64,000 bases of DNA from Agarophyton chilense. Taxonomy: Eukaryota > Rhodophyta > Florideophyceae > Gracilariales > Gracilariaceae. The stretch lies in assembly GCA_030374765.1 (NCBI GenBank), contig JARGXX010000071.1, positions 1,302,001-1,366,000 on the forward strand, given 5' to 3'. The notes below the pieces were generated by a model that was given only the letters and a program-made list of their open reading frames with translations, did no database searches and was not told the origin of the DNA. Both the position numbers and the translations under genes were made by a program. Positions within the stretch are counted from its first letter, which is position 1. Every line of letters begins with the position of its first letter. Positions 1-10,235 of the stretch are shown here, piece by piece.

Positions 1-2
1 TG

Positions 3-173
3 GTGCCATGGACTGGAGATCCGCACAAGAAGCTGTGTGATTCGCTGCGTGAGCCGAGTAGAGTCATTCGAATGCCTTGGCATGACAGTACCACAGAAGT
101 AACAATCGTAGAAGTCCCTAATGATGTCTCAGCGAACCAGGAAGAGGCTATGGAGATTGAAGAAATCTCATAG
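3..173 (+). CDS. C-terminal end of an unknown protein (partial, runs off the left edge)
   Basis: An open frame enters from the left edge and runs 56 codons to a TAG at 171-173. The encoded tail is acidic at its end (many Glu, ending ...EEIS) and contains no stop over its whole visible length. I recognise no domain. It is called coding only because it is open to the edge and has a protein-like composition; a chance open frame of this length is possible. It lies about 1.95 kb upstream of the transposase gene on the same strand and could belong to another mobile element or a host gene. Confidence 0.35.
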   Translation: MPWTGDPHKKLCDSLREPSRVIRMPWHDSTTEVTIVEVPNDVSANQEEAMEIEEIS

Positions 174-2124
174 CGCTGCTCTTCCAGAACCTATTTCGAT
201 TAGAGAAACAAGCTCCGTTTTCGAACGTCGCTGTTTGTGAATATAAACAGACTAGTACTTTTCAGCATGGGCCCATCAACATGAAGATGCTTTGTGCGAC
301 GCCAGTGTTGGAAGGCATCCATATTTTTAGTGAAAAGTCACTCAAAATAGTCCTTACTACGCGCAGATGCATTGATTGCGGTAGAATTGCACCATGAGTC
401 TTGTGAAGAATATCAGCTGGTACAGATCCTCTGCACAGGCGAAGCTACATGTGCAATCGTAGTACCTCGATGTGGGAATGCCAGCAATATACGTAATGTT
501 TTGATTACAAGTATTCCCTATTTAAAGCTCAACGGTGATGGAAACCATTATCAATTATGTACACCATTGTATCCTGTCAACCGCAAACTCATCTGTTCCC
601 AAGCCTGTTTCGTACTCATCAATGGCAAAGAACGAATTCATCCCATGGAGTGACGTCATAGCAATCTGTACTAGCAGCAGGTTACTCGATACAGGAACAT
701 TTCCGTTTCGGTTGTATACTGCATTAACACTAAATATCCTTTGGTCTTTATGTTCCGTTCTATCCAGGAGAGCAGGCGGATCAACTATATCACCGCTACA
801 ATAAGTTATTCTCTCCTCCTCGCTCTTGATTTAGTCCCATAACTACTTGCAACACAGGTGCTAAAGTGTAATCGCTATCCCCAGCGACCTCCAACGTTTT
901 CCGGAATAGTCTTCATCTGCTGTACCAACTGTGGGGATGTTGCGCCGACCTAGGCTACTACTGTGTGCTTAGCGCGAACAAAGCACGGCATCCGGAGGTA
1001 TTTTCGATCGTTGAAGTGTTGGTGTGTCTCTCTTTTCAGCCACTGCAGATCGTCGGTTGAGGGACACGGCACGAGAAGAGGCTTCACATGTATAGAGACA
1101 CCATGTAACTAACAGAGGAACAATGCCAAGCAAGTACATCACCCAGACTCATATCCTAGGCGAGACCTGAATAGAAGCCCTGGTTGGGATCTGATCATTT
1201 GTCACCCTCTGCATACGTTCTTCCGTTGGAACCCCTTCCGAAAGACTCCGTTAGAGCCATAGCTTGGACTGACAGTTTGAAGGGGACGGGAATTGGGATG
1301 ACCTTGTTCTGAGGACAGGCTTGTAGTTTTAAGCATATGTCCAGATAAGCGAGGTCCGTTCATGCATACGGCCCAGTTCCCCGATCGTGATCGGTACGCT
1401 GACTGGCCTTTTAGCAAACTCCTGAGTCATAGTAAGAAGTTGAAGGAAAAATACCTTCTTTACCTTTAACTGTAAGGATGGATTTACTATGAGCAGCTTT
1501 TTCTATGTGATTTTGGCCTCTGCCGGGAAATCATGTTGCGTGTTCATCTCGTTTCGATTTGTTAGATAGAAGATAGCACACCGCGTGAAGGCGAGCTGCT
1601 TGTGCCTGCAGTCATGACCAATCTGGTGTCAGATCACATTCGTCGATAATTTCCTGACCAATGAGGTCAAAATTACTTGTCCTATATTTCATGTTTTGCT
1701 TGCTTTCAATACTCTGCAGGAATGCCCGTCGTAGAATTATTGACCAACTCGTTGAACTACAAGCATTTCAACATCCCCACGTCATTCATGCTATGCTCGG
1801 CTCCACTCATGCCAAGCTGCCACCCGGCAACGAGTCTGTACTTTGTTTCACACAACTTCCTGCACTTTCGTTCACCGATGGTAGCACTGCTTTGACATCC
1901 AGGGCAACTTATACGTTCTCATTTTCGACCCAGATGTTTCAACCCATTGAACCAGAATTGGCCCAACGGTTCATAAAAGGGCCAGTCATTGGCTAATATG
2001 CGCAGTCGGCAAAAGTTTGAATGCACGTGTACACGCCGAGCTCTTGAACTTTTGAGAGGATCCTCCTTCATCGTAGGGCGCACAGCACAGTGCGGATTCT
2101 GCACTGCAGAAGCATCTGTAAGTC
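174..2124. other. Intergenic stretch, no supported gene
   Basis: Short overlapping ORFs occur on both strands, but none shows a recognisable motif or domain. One plus-strand frame (1661-1996) starts with a hydrophobic stretch but cannot be assigned. I searched by eye for a left terminal inverted repeat of the downstream Tigger-like element and did not find a convincing one. Confidence 0.5.
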
Positions 2125-3999
2125 ATGCAACCAACAAGGCATTCGGAAGAGTTACACAAAGTGCAAGGAAGCGCTTGCGCAATGAAAGAATCTTCTCTAG
2201 ACGACACAATGGCTTCCGCTGAAGAGACTCCAAAGAGCGGTCAAAAACGGCGTCGAACTGAACTCAACATCTCCACAAAAATTGAAATTGCGAATAAACT
2301 GAAACAAGGAACCAAAGTATCTGCAATCATTGAAGAGTATGGCATATCGCGGAGAACAGTTCAATACATCAAATCCAACACACCGAAGCTTTTGGAAACA
2401 TCAACGAATGACATCATGTCTATGACGATGATTCGAAATCGCGCGTCAAAGTTTCCCGCCATCGAAAAGTGCCTCCTGCACTTCGTGCGATTTGCACGTC
2501 AGTTGAAGGTCCCAATAACGTTTAGTGTTCTTCAAGGAAAAGCGTTGATGGTGAAATATTGTTTGCTTGAAAAGACAGATGATGAAACCCAAAGGAAAGC
2601 ACTTGATACGTTTACGGCATCTCAAGGATGGGTTGCTCGTTTGGTGAAGAGGAATAGAATTCGATCTGTTCTTTTGCACGGTGAAACAGGACCTATAGAC
2701 AACATCAGGGATGTCGAAGGTATGATTCGTACTCAACACTTCATCAAAGAATACGAACCAGAAAACATATACAATGTAAACGAAACTGCACTTTTCTTCC
2801 GTTTGCTACCGTGTCGAGCATACGTTTCCGAGATAAACAATCACAAGACGGTGAGATATTTGAAGAATATGGGCACCAAAGACCGAATAACTGCGTATGT
2901 ATGCGCTAATGCGACTGGATCCGAGAAGCTTCCCGTAACCATAATTGGCACCGCAGAGAATCCAAGCTGTTTCAACAATTCTCCCCCTCCGGTTCCGTAC
3001 TTTTCTCAAAAGCATGCCCGGACAGACGGTCCAACGTTTCGAAATTGGTTCTTTAACGTTTTCCTTCCGGCCATACGTCACAAGACATCTAAGCCTGTCG
3101 CTCTGATTATGGACAATTATTTAGCTCATGGTCTTGATTTGAAAGACACCCGGAATCAGGTGGCGGTCATAAGTCTTCCGCAAAGCCGTGTTGCTATGCA
3201 TCAACCTGTAGATTGTGGGGTCATAGAGTCGTTTAAAGTGATATACCGCTATTTGTTGTTGAAAGAAGTATTATCGAGTTTAGAAGAGCGTAATGTTCGG
3301 CGCGAGAGTTCGAAACACATGAAAGCTGGCACTAGAGGACTTTCAGAAGGGTACGAGGCTCATGTTCTGGACGCTGTAGAGATAATCGTGAAAGCCTGGA
3401 ACAATGTCTCTGCGAAAACCATCTCAAGTTGTTGGATCAAATCAGGCGTATTACCACCGATCCTGGAGGCCCAATTGTCGCCAGAACACGGTATACTTTC
3501 AGAAAGTATCAAAGTTGTACGCACTGTTCAGGAAGGGGATGTGATGCAGTTAACGGACACGTTCAAAGAAGTATGTAACGCAAAGTTACGTTTCCAAGAC
3601 ATGGTCGATGAAAACTTGGGTGAAATAAGTGTTGCTCAAATCCAAAAGTGGACAACTCTTGAGGAGAGCGAGGACGTTCGAGAGGCTTTAGCCCATGATT
3701 CATTGATGATTATGACAGAAGAGATGCAAGATGAAGTCGTGCAATCGTTGAAACCCGCTGAAATCGAATCTCAAATGAACAGTAACAATGTAAAAGATGC
3801 TGAAGCGGCAAGCCTCCCAGTTCCATCGATAGCAAGCATCGCACAGATGTTCTCTGACGTGGAAGCGTTGGCGAGCCGAACAGGAGTATGTTCGGCTTCC
3901 TATCACCTTCGGAAAGCAAAGCAAGCTTTTATAAATGCAAGGCGAGAACAGGATTTAAAAAGTAGTCGGCAAATATTGGTTGCTGATGTGCTCAGGTAG
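2125..3999 (+). CDS. pogo/Tigger-type (CENP-B-like) DDE transposase, first catalytic Asp replaced by Asn
   Basis: The 624-residue ORF has the layout of pogo/Tigger transposases of the Tc1/mariner superfamily, which cut and paste DNA elements at TA sites in the nucleus. A psq-type helix-turn-helix lies at about 45-85, a Tc5/CENP-B-type DNA-binding domain at about 110-190, and a DDE_1 nuclease core at about 210-450. The core shows YNVNET (usually YNxDET), LIMDN with D330, and HQPVDCGVI with D363. The first acidic catalytic residue is therefore N219 (codon AAC, one step from GAC), which should block or strongly reduce catalysis. In-frame ATGs also occur at 2182 and 2209, and the last would still keep both DNA-binding domains. 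The reading frame has no break. Either this is a recently inactivated copy or the protein has been kept for DNA binding, as CENP-B was. Confidence 0.85.
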   Translation: MQPTRHSEELHKVQGSACAMKESSLDDTMASAEETPKSGQKRRRTELNISTKIEIANKLKQGTKVSAIIEEYGISRRTVQYIKSNTPKLLETSTNDIMSMTMIRNRASKFPAIEKCLLHFVRFARQLKVPITFSVLQGKALMVKYCLLEKTDDETQRKALDTFTASQGWVARLVKRNRIRSVLLHGETGPIDNIRDVEGMIRTQHFIKEYEPENIYNVNETALFFRLLPCRAYVSEINNHKTVRYLKNMGTKDRITAYVCANATGSEKLPVTIIGTAENPSCFNNSPPPVPYFSQKHARTDGPTFRNWFFNVFLPAIRHKTSKPVALIMDNYLAHGLDLKDTRNQVAVISLPQSRVAMHQPVDCGVIESFKVIYRYLLLKEVLSSLEERNVRRESSKHMKAGTRGLSEGYEAHVLDAVEIIVKAWNNVSAKTISSCWIKSGVLPPILEAQLSPEHGILSESIKVVRTVQEGDVMQLTDTFKEVCNAKLRFQDMVDENLGEISVAQIQKWTTLEESEDVREALAHDSLMIMTEEMQDEVVQSLKPAEIESQMNSNNVKDAEAASLPVPSIASIAQMFSDVEALASRTGVCSASYHLRKAKQAFINARREQDLKSSRQILVADVLR

Positions 4000-5336
4000 C
4001 AAGAGTGCACATGTCAACCTTGTATCCGCTGGTTGCAATACTGCTTTCGATGTAAACAATCCTACGATAAAAGGACTGCTTCGGATTTTGACTCTTTTAA
4101 CGTACCCTTCTCAAGGGCCAATTTTGGTCCACCTAGGAAGATTTAAAGACATTTCCCAAAACTTCTTTACTGTACTAGAATGTCTATTGGACCGAGGGCC
4201 TCATATGAGGCAAGTTTTTATTTCTTTGTACTTCCGCTATTAATACGATCTACAGGCTCAACATACAGTCCCCGAAAATTGAAAAGCAACAACGCCACTC
4301 AACGTATTGTCTAGCACCCCAGCGATATTGTGCTACAGAGTAAAAGCGCGATATAATGAACTTTTTTCTGGCAGAAAATATTGCCCGAAAAGTTCATTAC
4401 AACGAAATGTTCACTATATGCGAAGGACACTTGTCTCAAGAGGAGAACCTCACAGCAATGCTCTGATAGTGTTGTGTGAACGGCAACTGTGTGACCTCTC
4501 GCGCAATATCTTGTACAATCAAGATAGCTGAATAGAGCAAGAGGGGAGCTGTTCGCTGTAGACGTAGATAGCAACAGCTGGATTGAGGGCGAGGCGTCTC
4601 TTCACCAAGCAAAGAAGCTCTTCTCTACGAGAATATTCAAAACCCAATATCTGCTGTGCTGCCCTCTTCGAGGTGGAAGAGGGCTGCACTCAGAGCGGGG
4701 ATTTTATTGCGGAGATGCGCGCGCGCCAGCGAGCAGCGCTTAAACAAGCAGTGCAAATCTGCCTAATGCAGTAGCGCCTATTTTGAAATTATTTCAAATT
4801 GCTACCCACGATTCGACGACGACGAGTTGCCATATAATTGACACTCCCTCCATTTGTACCATAGCATGTCTGCAACTCCCCCGCGATGATCTAGCGATTC
4901 TGCAAACATTTCATTGCACCTGCCAGTGTCTACATAGAGCGGTCGGCAAGAATAGAGTAAGCCAAACCTTCGGGCGAACAGTGCGCGGCGTGCGGCCTTC
5001 GGAAAACTTGATGCGAAAGCTTTCGTGCCATCTGTATGCAGCGGTGCTGGTTTACGGCTCTCGATATCCCATGGCCTCCACGGAATACGACGTTTTACCC
5101 AACCAAACGCTCGACAATCAATCTTGACTTCTACAGCAGGGCTCGCAACTGCTGCAAAGTATCATTCTCGAATGATCAATTGTTAGACGTTGACATCCAG
5201 GGATTCTATCGCCATTGCCGTGTGAAGCGCTGTTTGATGCATAAACTTGGTAAGTCCATCTGCCATATTATTCGTGCTTTGCACGAAGCCAATATCAAAA
5301 ACCGTCATATCTTTGAATCCTTCGCGTGCAGCGACA
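4000..5336. other. Intergenic stretch between the transposase gene and element 1
   Basis: Apart from the palindromic segment at 4334-4418 I see no gene, repeat or RNA here. The ORFs present are short and lack any motif. Confidence 0.5.
4334..4418. repeat. Imperfect palindromic segment, possible Tigger end or MITE
   Basis: Two arms, AATGAACTTTT at 4355-4365 and its reverse complement at 4388-4398, face each other across an AT-rich centre. Outside them the sequence starts TA-CAG and ends CAC-TATA, which fits the TA target and CAG-type ends of pogo/Tigger elements. It lies 335 bp downstream of the transposase stop. It could be the right end of that element or a separate 85-bp miniature element. 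The outer arms match only partly. Confidence 0.35.
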
Positions 5337-5341
5337 TTATC

Positions 5342-6205
5342 TGAAAAGCAACGTCCTCCAGGGAGGTTTTTAGGGACTTGAGTTTTTTCCGGAGCCTCCT
5401 GCGTGCAACCTCGTTATGAGTAGGAGTAATCCGTTTTCACAGCGATGGCCGGAACGCCAGTGATGCACCGGCGGGACCGGGTGCCATACACGTGGCCGCA
5501 GCGCCCGCGCGACACGCGGCCGCTAGATTGGCCCCTTTGTTAGACGGACATTTAGCTATTTAGGATAGACTTTATTTATTTTATTCTACGGTGACTACAG
5601 TACTTAGGCCGCCGGCCTCGCGGCGGCCGGTCCGGTAAAGTCTCTTCGACGAGGGTGATCTTGGTCTTCCAGATCTTGGATCTGGGTCGAACCGCCTGCG
5701 CGGATATACAACTCCTTACGGAGGGATTTCCCGTGGTGCACGGCTTCCCAACCCCCTTGGACGTTCAAGCAGCCTTCGTGTGTTGGGTATCTATTCCCAC
5801 TTTCGTGGTTCCGCCCGTGTATACGGTTTGCTACACCCGGCAGTGCCGGCTATTCCCGAGTCCTCTCTTGCCACTCGTGGTCAACCTCGCCCTCTTGCCT
5901 CCGTTCCCATTTTCCTTCCCTTTTCCTCCCCTTCATTGGGCAATTCCCGCTCTTGCGGCTCGCACTGACACCTGTCGTGCTCGGCACTCTCGTGGGTTTT
6001 GCCTCCTCAGAGGATACGCAAGCACCGCTTCGGCGGATATTCTCGGCTTCTTTCAGCCTCCCTGCGCCCGTCGCGACGGTTCGGCTCCGGCTTACACCCG
6101 GCATTGCGCGCCGATCCCTGGGAGGGCTCTACCGCGCCGGTTACCTCGTGAGAGGAAGATCCGGACGTCTTCGCAGGTTTTCCCCCTTGGGGGCATTGTC
6201 CTACA
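5342..6205 (+). repeat. 5' LTR of element 1
   Basis: The 864-bp repeat begins TGAAAAGCAACG and ends TCCTACA. It carries a CACGTG box at 5489-5494 and an AT-rich stretch at about 5560-5585. It is about 98.7% identical to the copy at 13265-14127 by eye. The inner edge is fixed by the primer site three bases downstream. Confidence 0.93.
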
Positions 6206-6208
6206 AAT

Positions 6209-6227
6209 TGGTCTCCCGACTTAGAAG
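6209..6227 (+). other. Primer binding site of element 1
   Basis: TGGTCTCCCGACTTAGAAG begins three bases after the LTR, as expected for minus-strand priming by a tRNA 3' end (TGG pairs with CCA). The same 19-mer occurs at the equivalent place in element 3 and with one change in element 2. I could not name the tRNA. Confidence 0.8.
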
Positions 6228-6328
6228 TCAAGACCGCTTGTGTCCTCTCTGAGGTTGTTTTCCGTTTAACGGGTTTTCTCCGGTCTCACCGGTTTGCTTT
6301 CTATTCTTCCGTCGAGACAGTGTGGCCA

Positions 6329-8440
6329 ATGCCAAGGAAACCGCCTAGCATGGAGCGTCATGCAACACGCAGCCGTTCCCGCCAAAGCGGTGATGCCAGG
6401 GGCACTGATGTTCCACAGGCCCTGGCTCCAACACGGGCTTCCCGGGAGATACCGGTCACCGGCACTGAAGACCCGCAGCCCGATTCCGGGTTAACGACCG
6501 TCGCAACGGTGGTTTCTCCGCCTCCGCGGTTGGTCGTCCAAGCGCGGATTGTACGCTTGGAAGAGCAGCTCCGCTCCCTGCGGGCTGCTCACAATACCCT
6601 CTCGAGGGAGTTCACCTCTTTACGAGGAAGCCTCACTAACCCCCGTCCAAGTGAGTTAGCCGAGGATATGCGCGTATTGCGGTCGGACGTCAATACACTA
6701 TTCGAGTGTTTTGGCGCTCCGTCTTACTTCGCAGAAGGTATGGAGAATCGCTTCGAGCGTCTCCGAAGCCGACTTGAGTCGGTCGAGAGGACGTTAACCT
6801 CACCCGCGAACGCGGCTAGACCGGTTGTCTCTCATCGAGAGACACAGTCGCGGAACCGGAAGAGCCGGAAGAACCGGGATTCTAACCGTAAGCACGGGCA
6901 CCCGTCCGACTCATCATCTGAGTCGGACGGTAAACCGAGTGACTCGGAGAGTTCCGATTCGTCGGTGAGCGATGACCCACAGGATCGTTATGGGCGCTCT
7001 TCCCGCTCAAAGCGGTCCTCTGCCACCTACGGGGCCATCCGGTCGTGCCCCAAGGGTCGGCGACATCTGGGCCTCAAACCCTTGAAGCCCACCAACCCTC
7101 TGTACAGGACACTCCTTTCCTACCGGTATTACCGGCTAGAAGATTCCTCTTTAGGTCGGACACCGCGTGACACGGGTAAAGTGAAAGACTGCACCAAGCG
7201 GATGCAGCTTTCACTTCGTAACCAGTCGTTTACTGGGGATGATCCAATTCTGGTCTTGGATTTCTTACACCGCTTTGTAGCGGAAGCCGATATACTTGGA
7301 ATGAACGAAGGACAAGCCTACGTGGCGCTACCCTACTTTCTACGGGGTGTCGCTGAAGATCAGTTTTTGTCGGTTCGGGGCTCGTCGCGAGCCCCCGAAG
7401 GAGGTGTGACCTGCTGGCCCGAGGCCGTGCAGTACCTCCTGCGTTCCTACGCAACCAACTCCGCGATACAAGCGGCGATACTCGCTTTGCGAGACACTCG
7501 ACAACGCTCCGGTGAGCTCGAGACCGATTACTCGGTACGCCTGAGTAAGGCTTTCCACCGTTGTGGTAATGTATACCCCGCTGGGGAACGCTGTACGATG
7601 TTCATTGATGGCTTGGATCCAGCCATCAAGACTCTTGTCGCCCGTCACAGGGAACAAGAGCCGAAGGTGACCTACCTTGAACTCGTACAGTTTGCCCGCG
7701 CAGAGGGAGATGCACTACGTGCACGAAATCCGGGAACCCGGTCGAAGGCCGCTAAAGCATTGCTGCTTGAGTCAGACTCTTCTTCACCGTCATTTGCGAC
7801 GGATGGCATCCCCAAACAGGGTTATGACAATATGAATGTCATCCACCACGATGGTTTATCTATTCCGACAACGGAATTACCGTCTACGACGGATGGCTCG
7901 GTTGACTCAACCGCAAGGGACACGGAGAACGGGCAGGTCTTCTATCTAAATGACCGCCGCACTCCGGCCCCCCGTATGCCGTACTCAAACGGAATGACAC
8001 GAAGTCAGCGCCCTGGATGGGTTGGAAACCGGGAACCCGGAAGATACACCGATGCTCGGAATGCCGTACCGCGAAACGCGGGAGTGACGTTGGTGTGCCA
8101 CTTGTGCTACGAGCGCGGGCACACCTCCCCGCACTGCCTTTTATCGCTACGCGATATGGCGCGAGTGGTGGATAATTACGAAGCCCTCTCCCCGCAGGAG
8201 AAGGGCTCCGTGCCACTCACGTCATATCTCTGCGCGAAGACGGACTTCCCCAACGCATTGGCTCATACTCCGAATTCTCGGTACAAACCGGCTCGGCCGG
8301 CACGCGCCGCACCAGCGCCAAACCACGCTGGTGAATCTCAACCCGCTCTTGCGGTAGCTACCGTGCAACGGAATCATGCACGCGTTGCCGAGGAAGTCGG
8401 GCCTTCGTCCGACCAGGACCCTGTACAGGGAAAAGAATAG
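6329..8440 (+). CDS. gag: Gag polyprotein of element 1
   Basis: The 703-residue capsid and nucleocapsid precursor packages the element RNA into particles. A basic Ser/Arg N-terminus is followed by a coiled-coil stretch (about 70-150), a Ser/Asp/Lys-rich low-complexity block (about 175-240), a retrotransposon gag core (about 245-460) and a single CCHC zinc knuckle (CX2CX4HX4C, about 590-603). The upstream GTG at 6320 was rejected in favour of the first ATG at 6329. The frame is unbroken although pol in this element is deleted, so Gag could still act in cis. The stop at 8438 lies three bases after the slippery heptamer that leads into the pol frame. Alignment by eye to the gag of elements 2 and 3 is strong in the core and the knuckle. 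Confidence 0.92.
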   Translation: MPRKPPSMERHATRSRSRQSGDARGTDVPQALAPTRASREIPVTGTEDPQPDSGLTTVATVVSPPPRLVVQARIVRLEEQLRSLRAAHNTLSREFTSLRGSLTNPRPSELAEDMRVLRSDVNTLFECFGAPSYFAEGMENRFERLRSRLESVERTLTSPANAARPVVSHRETQSRNRKSRKNRDSNRKHGHPSDSSSESDGKPSDSESSDSSVSDDPQDRYGRSSRSKRSSATYGAIRSCPKGRRHLGLKPLKPTNPLYRTLLSYRYYRLEDSSLGRTPRDTGKVKDCTKRMQLSLRNQSFTGDDPILVLDFLHRFVAEADILGMNEGQAYVALPYFLRGVAEDQFLSVRGSSRAPEGGVTCWPEAVQYLLRSYATNSAIQAAILALRDTRQRSGELETDYSVRLSKAFHRCGNVYPAGERCTMFIDGLDPAIKTLVARHREQEPKVTYLELVQFARAEGDALRARNPGTRSKAAKALLLESDSSSPSFATDGIPKQGYDNMNVIHHDGLSIPTTELPSTTDGSVDSTARDTENGQVFYLNDRRTPAPRMPYSNGMTRSQRPGWVGNREPGRYTDARNAVPRNAGVTLVCHLCYERGHTSPHCLLSLRDMARVVDNYEALSPQEKGSVPLTSYLCAKTDFPNALAHTPNSRYKPARPARAAPAPNHAGESQPALAVATVQRNHARVAEEVGPSSDQDPVQGKE

Positions 8441-8462
8441 AGGGAGTCTCCCCTTCGGGAGA
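8428..8462 (+). promoter_or_regulatory. Predicted -1 ribosomal frameshift signal, gag to pro-pol, element 1
   Basis: The heptamer G GGA AAA sits in the correct phase at 8428-8434, one codon before the gag TAG. After 12 nt a hairpin follows: TCTCCC at 8447-8452, a CTTC loop, and GGGAGA at 8457-8462. The -1 frame is open from the heptamer through the protease. Elements 2 and 3 have the same arrangement. Confidence 0.6.
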
Positions 8463-8475
8463 GGCGTCATCAAAG

Positions 8476-9447
8476 TTGAGGCTGACGACGCCCGAGGCGC
8501 CGATGCCTCGCTCCCCGGTGAAAATCCTGACAAGGAAGGACACCGCAGACGCGGACTCTAAACACCTCGGTGTTTTGCGTCGACCGTGGATACGGATTAG
8601 AAATAACCGGATCCCGGATAGAGTCTTGGTAATGGCCAAGCGTAACTACAAGTTTTACGCTGACCTTGGTCTGCAAACGCAGTTTATGGTGAGATATCTC
8701 ACTGTCCTGGATACAGGTGCTGGGCCAAACTTTATTGTGGAATCGGTGTTACCCCCGCCATTGCGGTCTCTCATCCGTTCTGAAACGGTACCCGACGTCT
8801 CAGACGCCAATAACCACCCGTTGAAAACGGTATATGTGATCGACCTAGTCGTCAGGCTAGGGCGGATGGTGGTTAAACTAACTTTTATTGTGTGCCGCTC
8901 TCTGGCCACGCCAGTTATACTGGGATGTGACTACTGCGACAGGTTTGTCGACGCCATCCGCCCACGCCTTAAGCAGGTGGAACTTGAGGACGGATCGACC
9001 GTCCCCATTGTTCGTCAACCGCTGAAGCGGGCATCGAGGAAACACGTTCCTCTACCTGCTGCGCAGGAGCCACACCGGCGAACCGGGATTCTACGAAGCT
9101 ACGTGTCGACGAGTCGATTTGCATTCCGCCAAAGTCCCACTCTTGGGTACGTGTCAGTTCTCGTCAGCACGGTTTTCGAATCGTTCGACCGATACCATCA
9201 CTGTCGAACAGGCATCAACTCGCTTTCGCGGATGGAATGGTTAACATTGAGCCCGAAAAATCGTTTTGTGTATGTGTGTCCAACTCTGGAGAGAAACACC
9301 AGTATCTGGTTAGGAACCAAGTCATTGGAAGAGTTGCTCCTCACCCCATGTCTATCTTTACCCTTCAAGGGGATCGTACCGGTTCAACCGGAATGGGTCA
9401 CTCTGAGGAGGGAGACAATCTCGTCGGAGGTCCCCAGTCTACGCTGA
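8476..9447 (+). CDS. pro: Aspartic protease part of pol, element 1 (truncated frame)
   Basis: This frame continues the -1 frame entered from gag. It encodes a retroviral-type aspartic protease that matures Gag and Pol. The active-site motif LDTGAGPNF lies about 75 residues in, and a conserved GCDYCDRF follows about 80 residues later. The first codon is TTG and no own ATG is needed if the frame is entered by frameshifting. After about residue 200 (near 9100) the protein no longer resembles elements 2 and 3, because a frameshift moves the homologous sequence into another frame; the tail up to 9447 is out of frame. The protease may still be made. Confidence 0.75.
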   Translation: MRLTTPEAPMPRSPVKILTRKDTADADSKHLGVLRRPWIRIRNNRIPDRVLVMAKRNYKFYADLGLQTQFMVRYLTVLDTGAGPNFIVESVLPPPLRSLIRSETVPDVSDANNHPLKTVYVIDLVVRLGRMVVKLTFIVCRSLATPVILGCDYCDRFVDAIRPRLKQVELEDGSTVPIVRQPLKRASRKHVPLPAAQEPHRRTGILRSYVSTSRFAFRQSPTLGYVSVLVSTVFESFDRYHHCRTGINSLSRMEWLTLSPKNRFVYVCPTLERNTSIWLGTKSLEELLLTPCLSLPFKGIVPVQPEWVTLRRETISSEVPSLR

Positions 9448-9992
9448 ACTTATCCACACTGCCGTGTGTGTCGCCACCAGCAGTACTGGTTAAGTTATCC
9501 AATGGTTCTTGGATTGTTGTCATCGACTACCGTCGGTTCTGCACGACTGACATCGGAAAGATACCACCTGAGTTGGTGAATTTTAAAGCCCAGCCATTGC
9601 TGGATGGGCTACCGAATTGTTCGGATCATGAGAGTTGCTGGAACTCGTGGCTTTCAGTAATGCCTTCCGCTGTTCAGCGTTCGATGGCCTGCATACGCCC
9701 AAGGCGCAGAGGAGGGCCATTTAACAGAACTCTGGATGCTTCAGCCCCTCGCAACGAGGATGGTTCTCAGAATCCCTCGCATATTGCGGAAGTTCCCGTT
9801 TCTACGGTAGGGCTAATCTATCCCATCCAGATGGTTGCTTTACCCGCCAATAAGCGATTCCCGCTCTACCACCCACCCGTGGGACTCTCTGATATACCGA
9901 TTCAATCGGACGCTGGCCTGAATGGCCTTTCTTCTCTCACGCCACAGCGCGGTGTCTATCCCCGCCAGATGGGCGCTTCTACCACTCTTTAG
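9237..9992 (+). pseudogene. Remnant of pol: end of protease spacer, scrap of RT and start of linker, element 1
   Basis: The frame opens with sequence homologous to the protease-RT spacer of element 3 (MVNIEPEKSF, SGEKHQYLV). It then shows one RT fragment around DGSWRFCIDYRRL (here NGSWIVVIDYRRF). It then jumps to sequence matching the post-integrase linker (GLSDIPIQSD, NGLSSLTPQRGVYPR). The YxDD box, RNase H and the integrase core are absent. A TAG at 9990-9992 ends the segment, and the same frame reopens and continues to 11108. This is the deletion scar that makes the element non-autonomous. Confidence 0.75.
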
Positions 9993-10235
9993 GTCGCTCC
10001 GTCTAAGGAGGGGGAGGGGACCCGCTCAATCGCGGAAGCATCGCCGTCGCAACGGAAGTTTAACCGGGCACCCCGGGCAAAGCCCCCGAGCGGGCAACCG
10101 GCATCGTCGCCGGACGTCAATCCGCTCCCGCGGGACGCGGCGGTCAACCCGACCGCCACGCAACCCCGCAAGGGGGACCAAGGCGCTCGAAGACCCGAAG
10201 CCGGGAAGCGAGACCCTACGGACGCTCCGCACCGC

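Noticed and set aside
1661-1996. 111-codon plus-strand frame with a hydrophobic start
   Set aside because: No domain, no homologue I recognise, and it overlaps other open frames of similar length. A leader-like N-terminus alone is not enough.
5655-6224. 189-codon frame inside the LTR of element 1 (repeated at 13577-14098)
   Set aside because: It lies wholly in U3/R/U5 sequence and is duplicated only because the LTR is. Pyrimidine-rich composition explains its openness.
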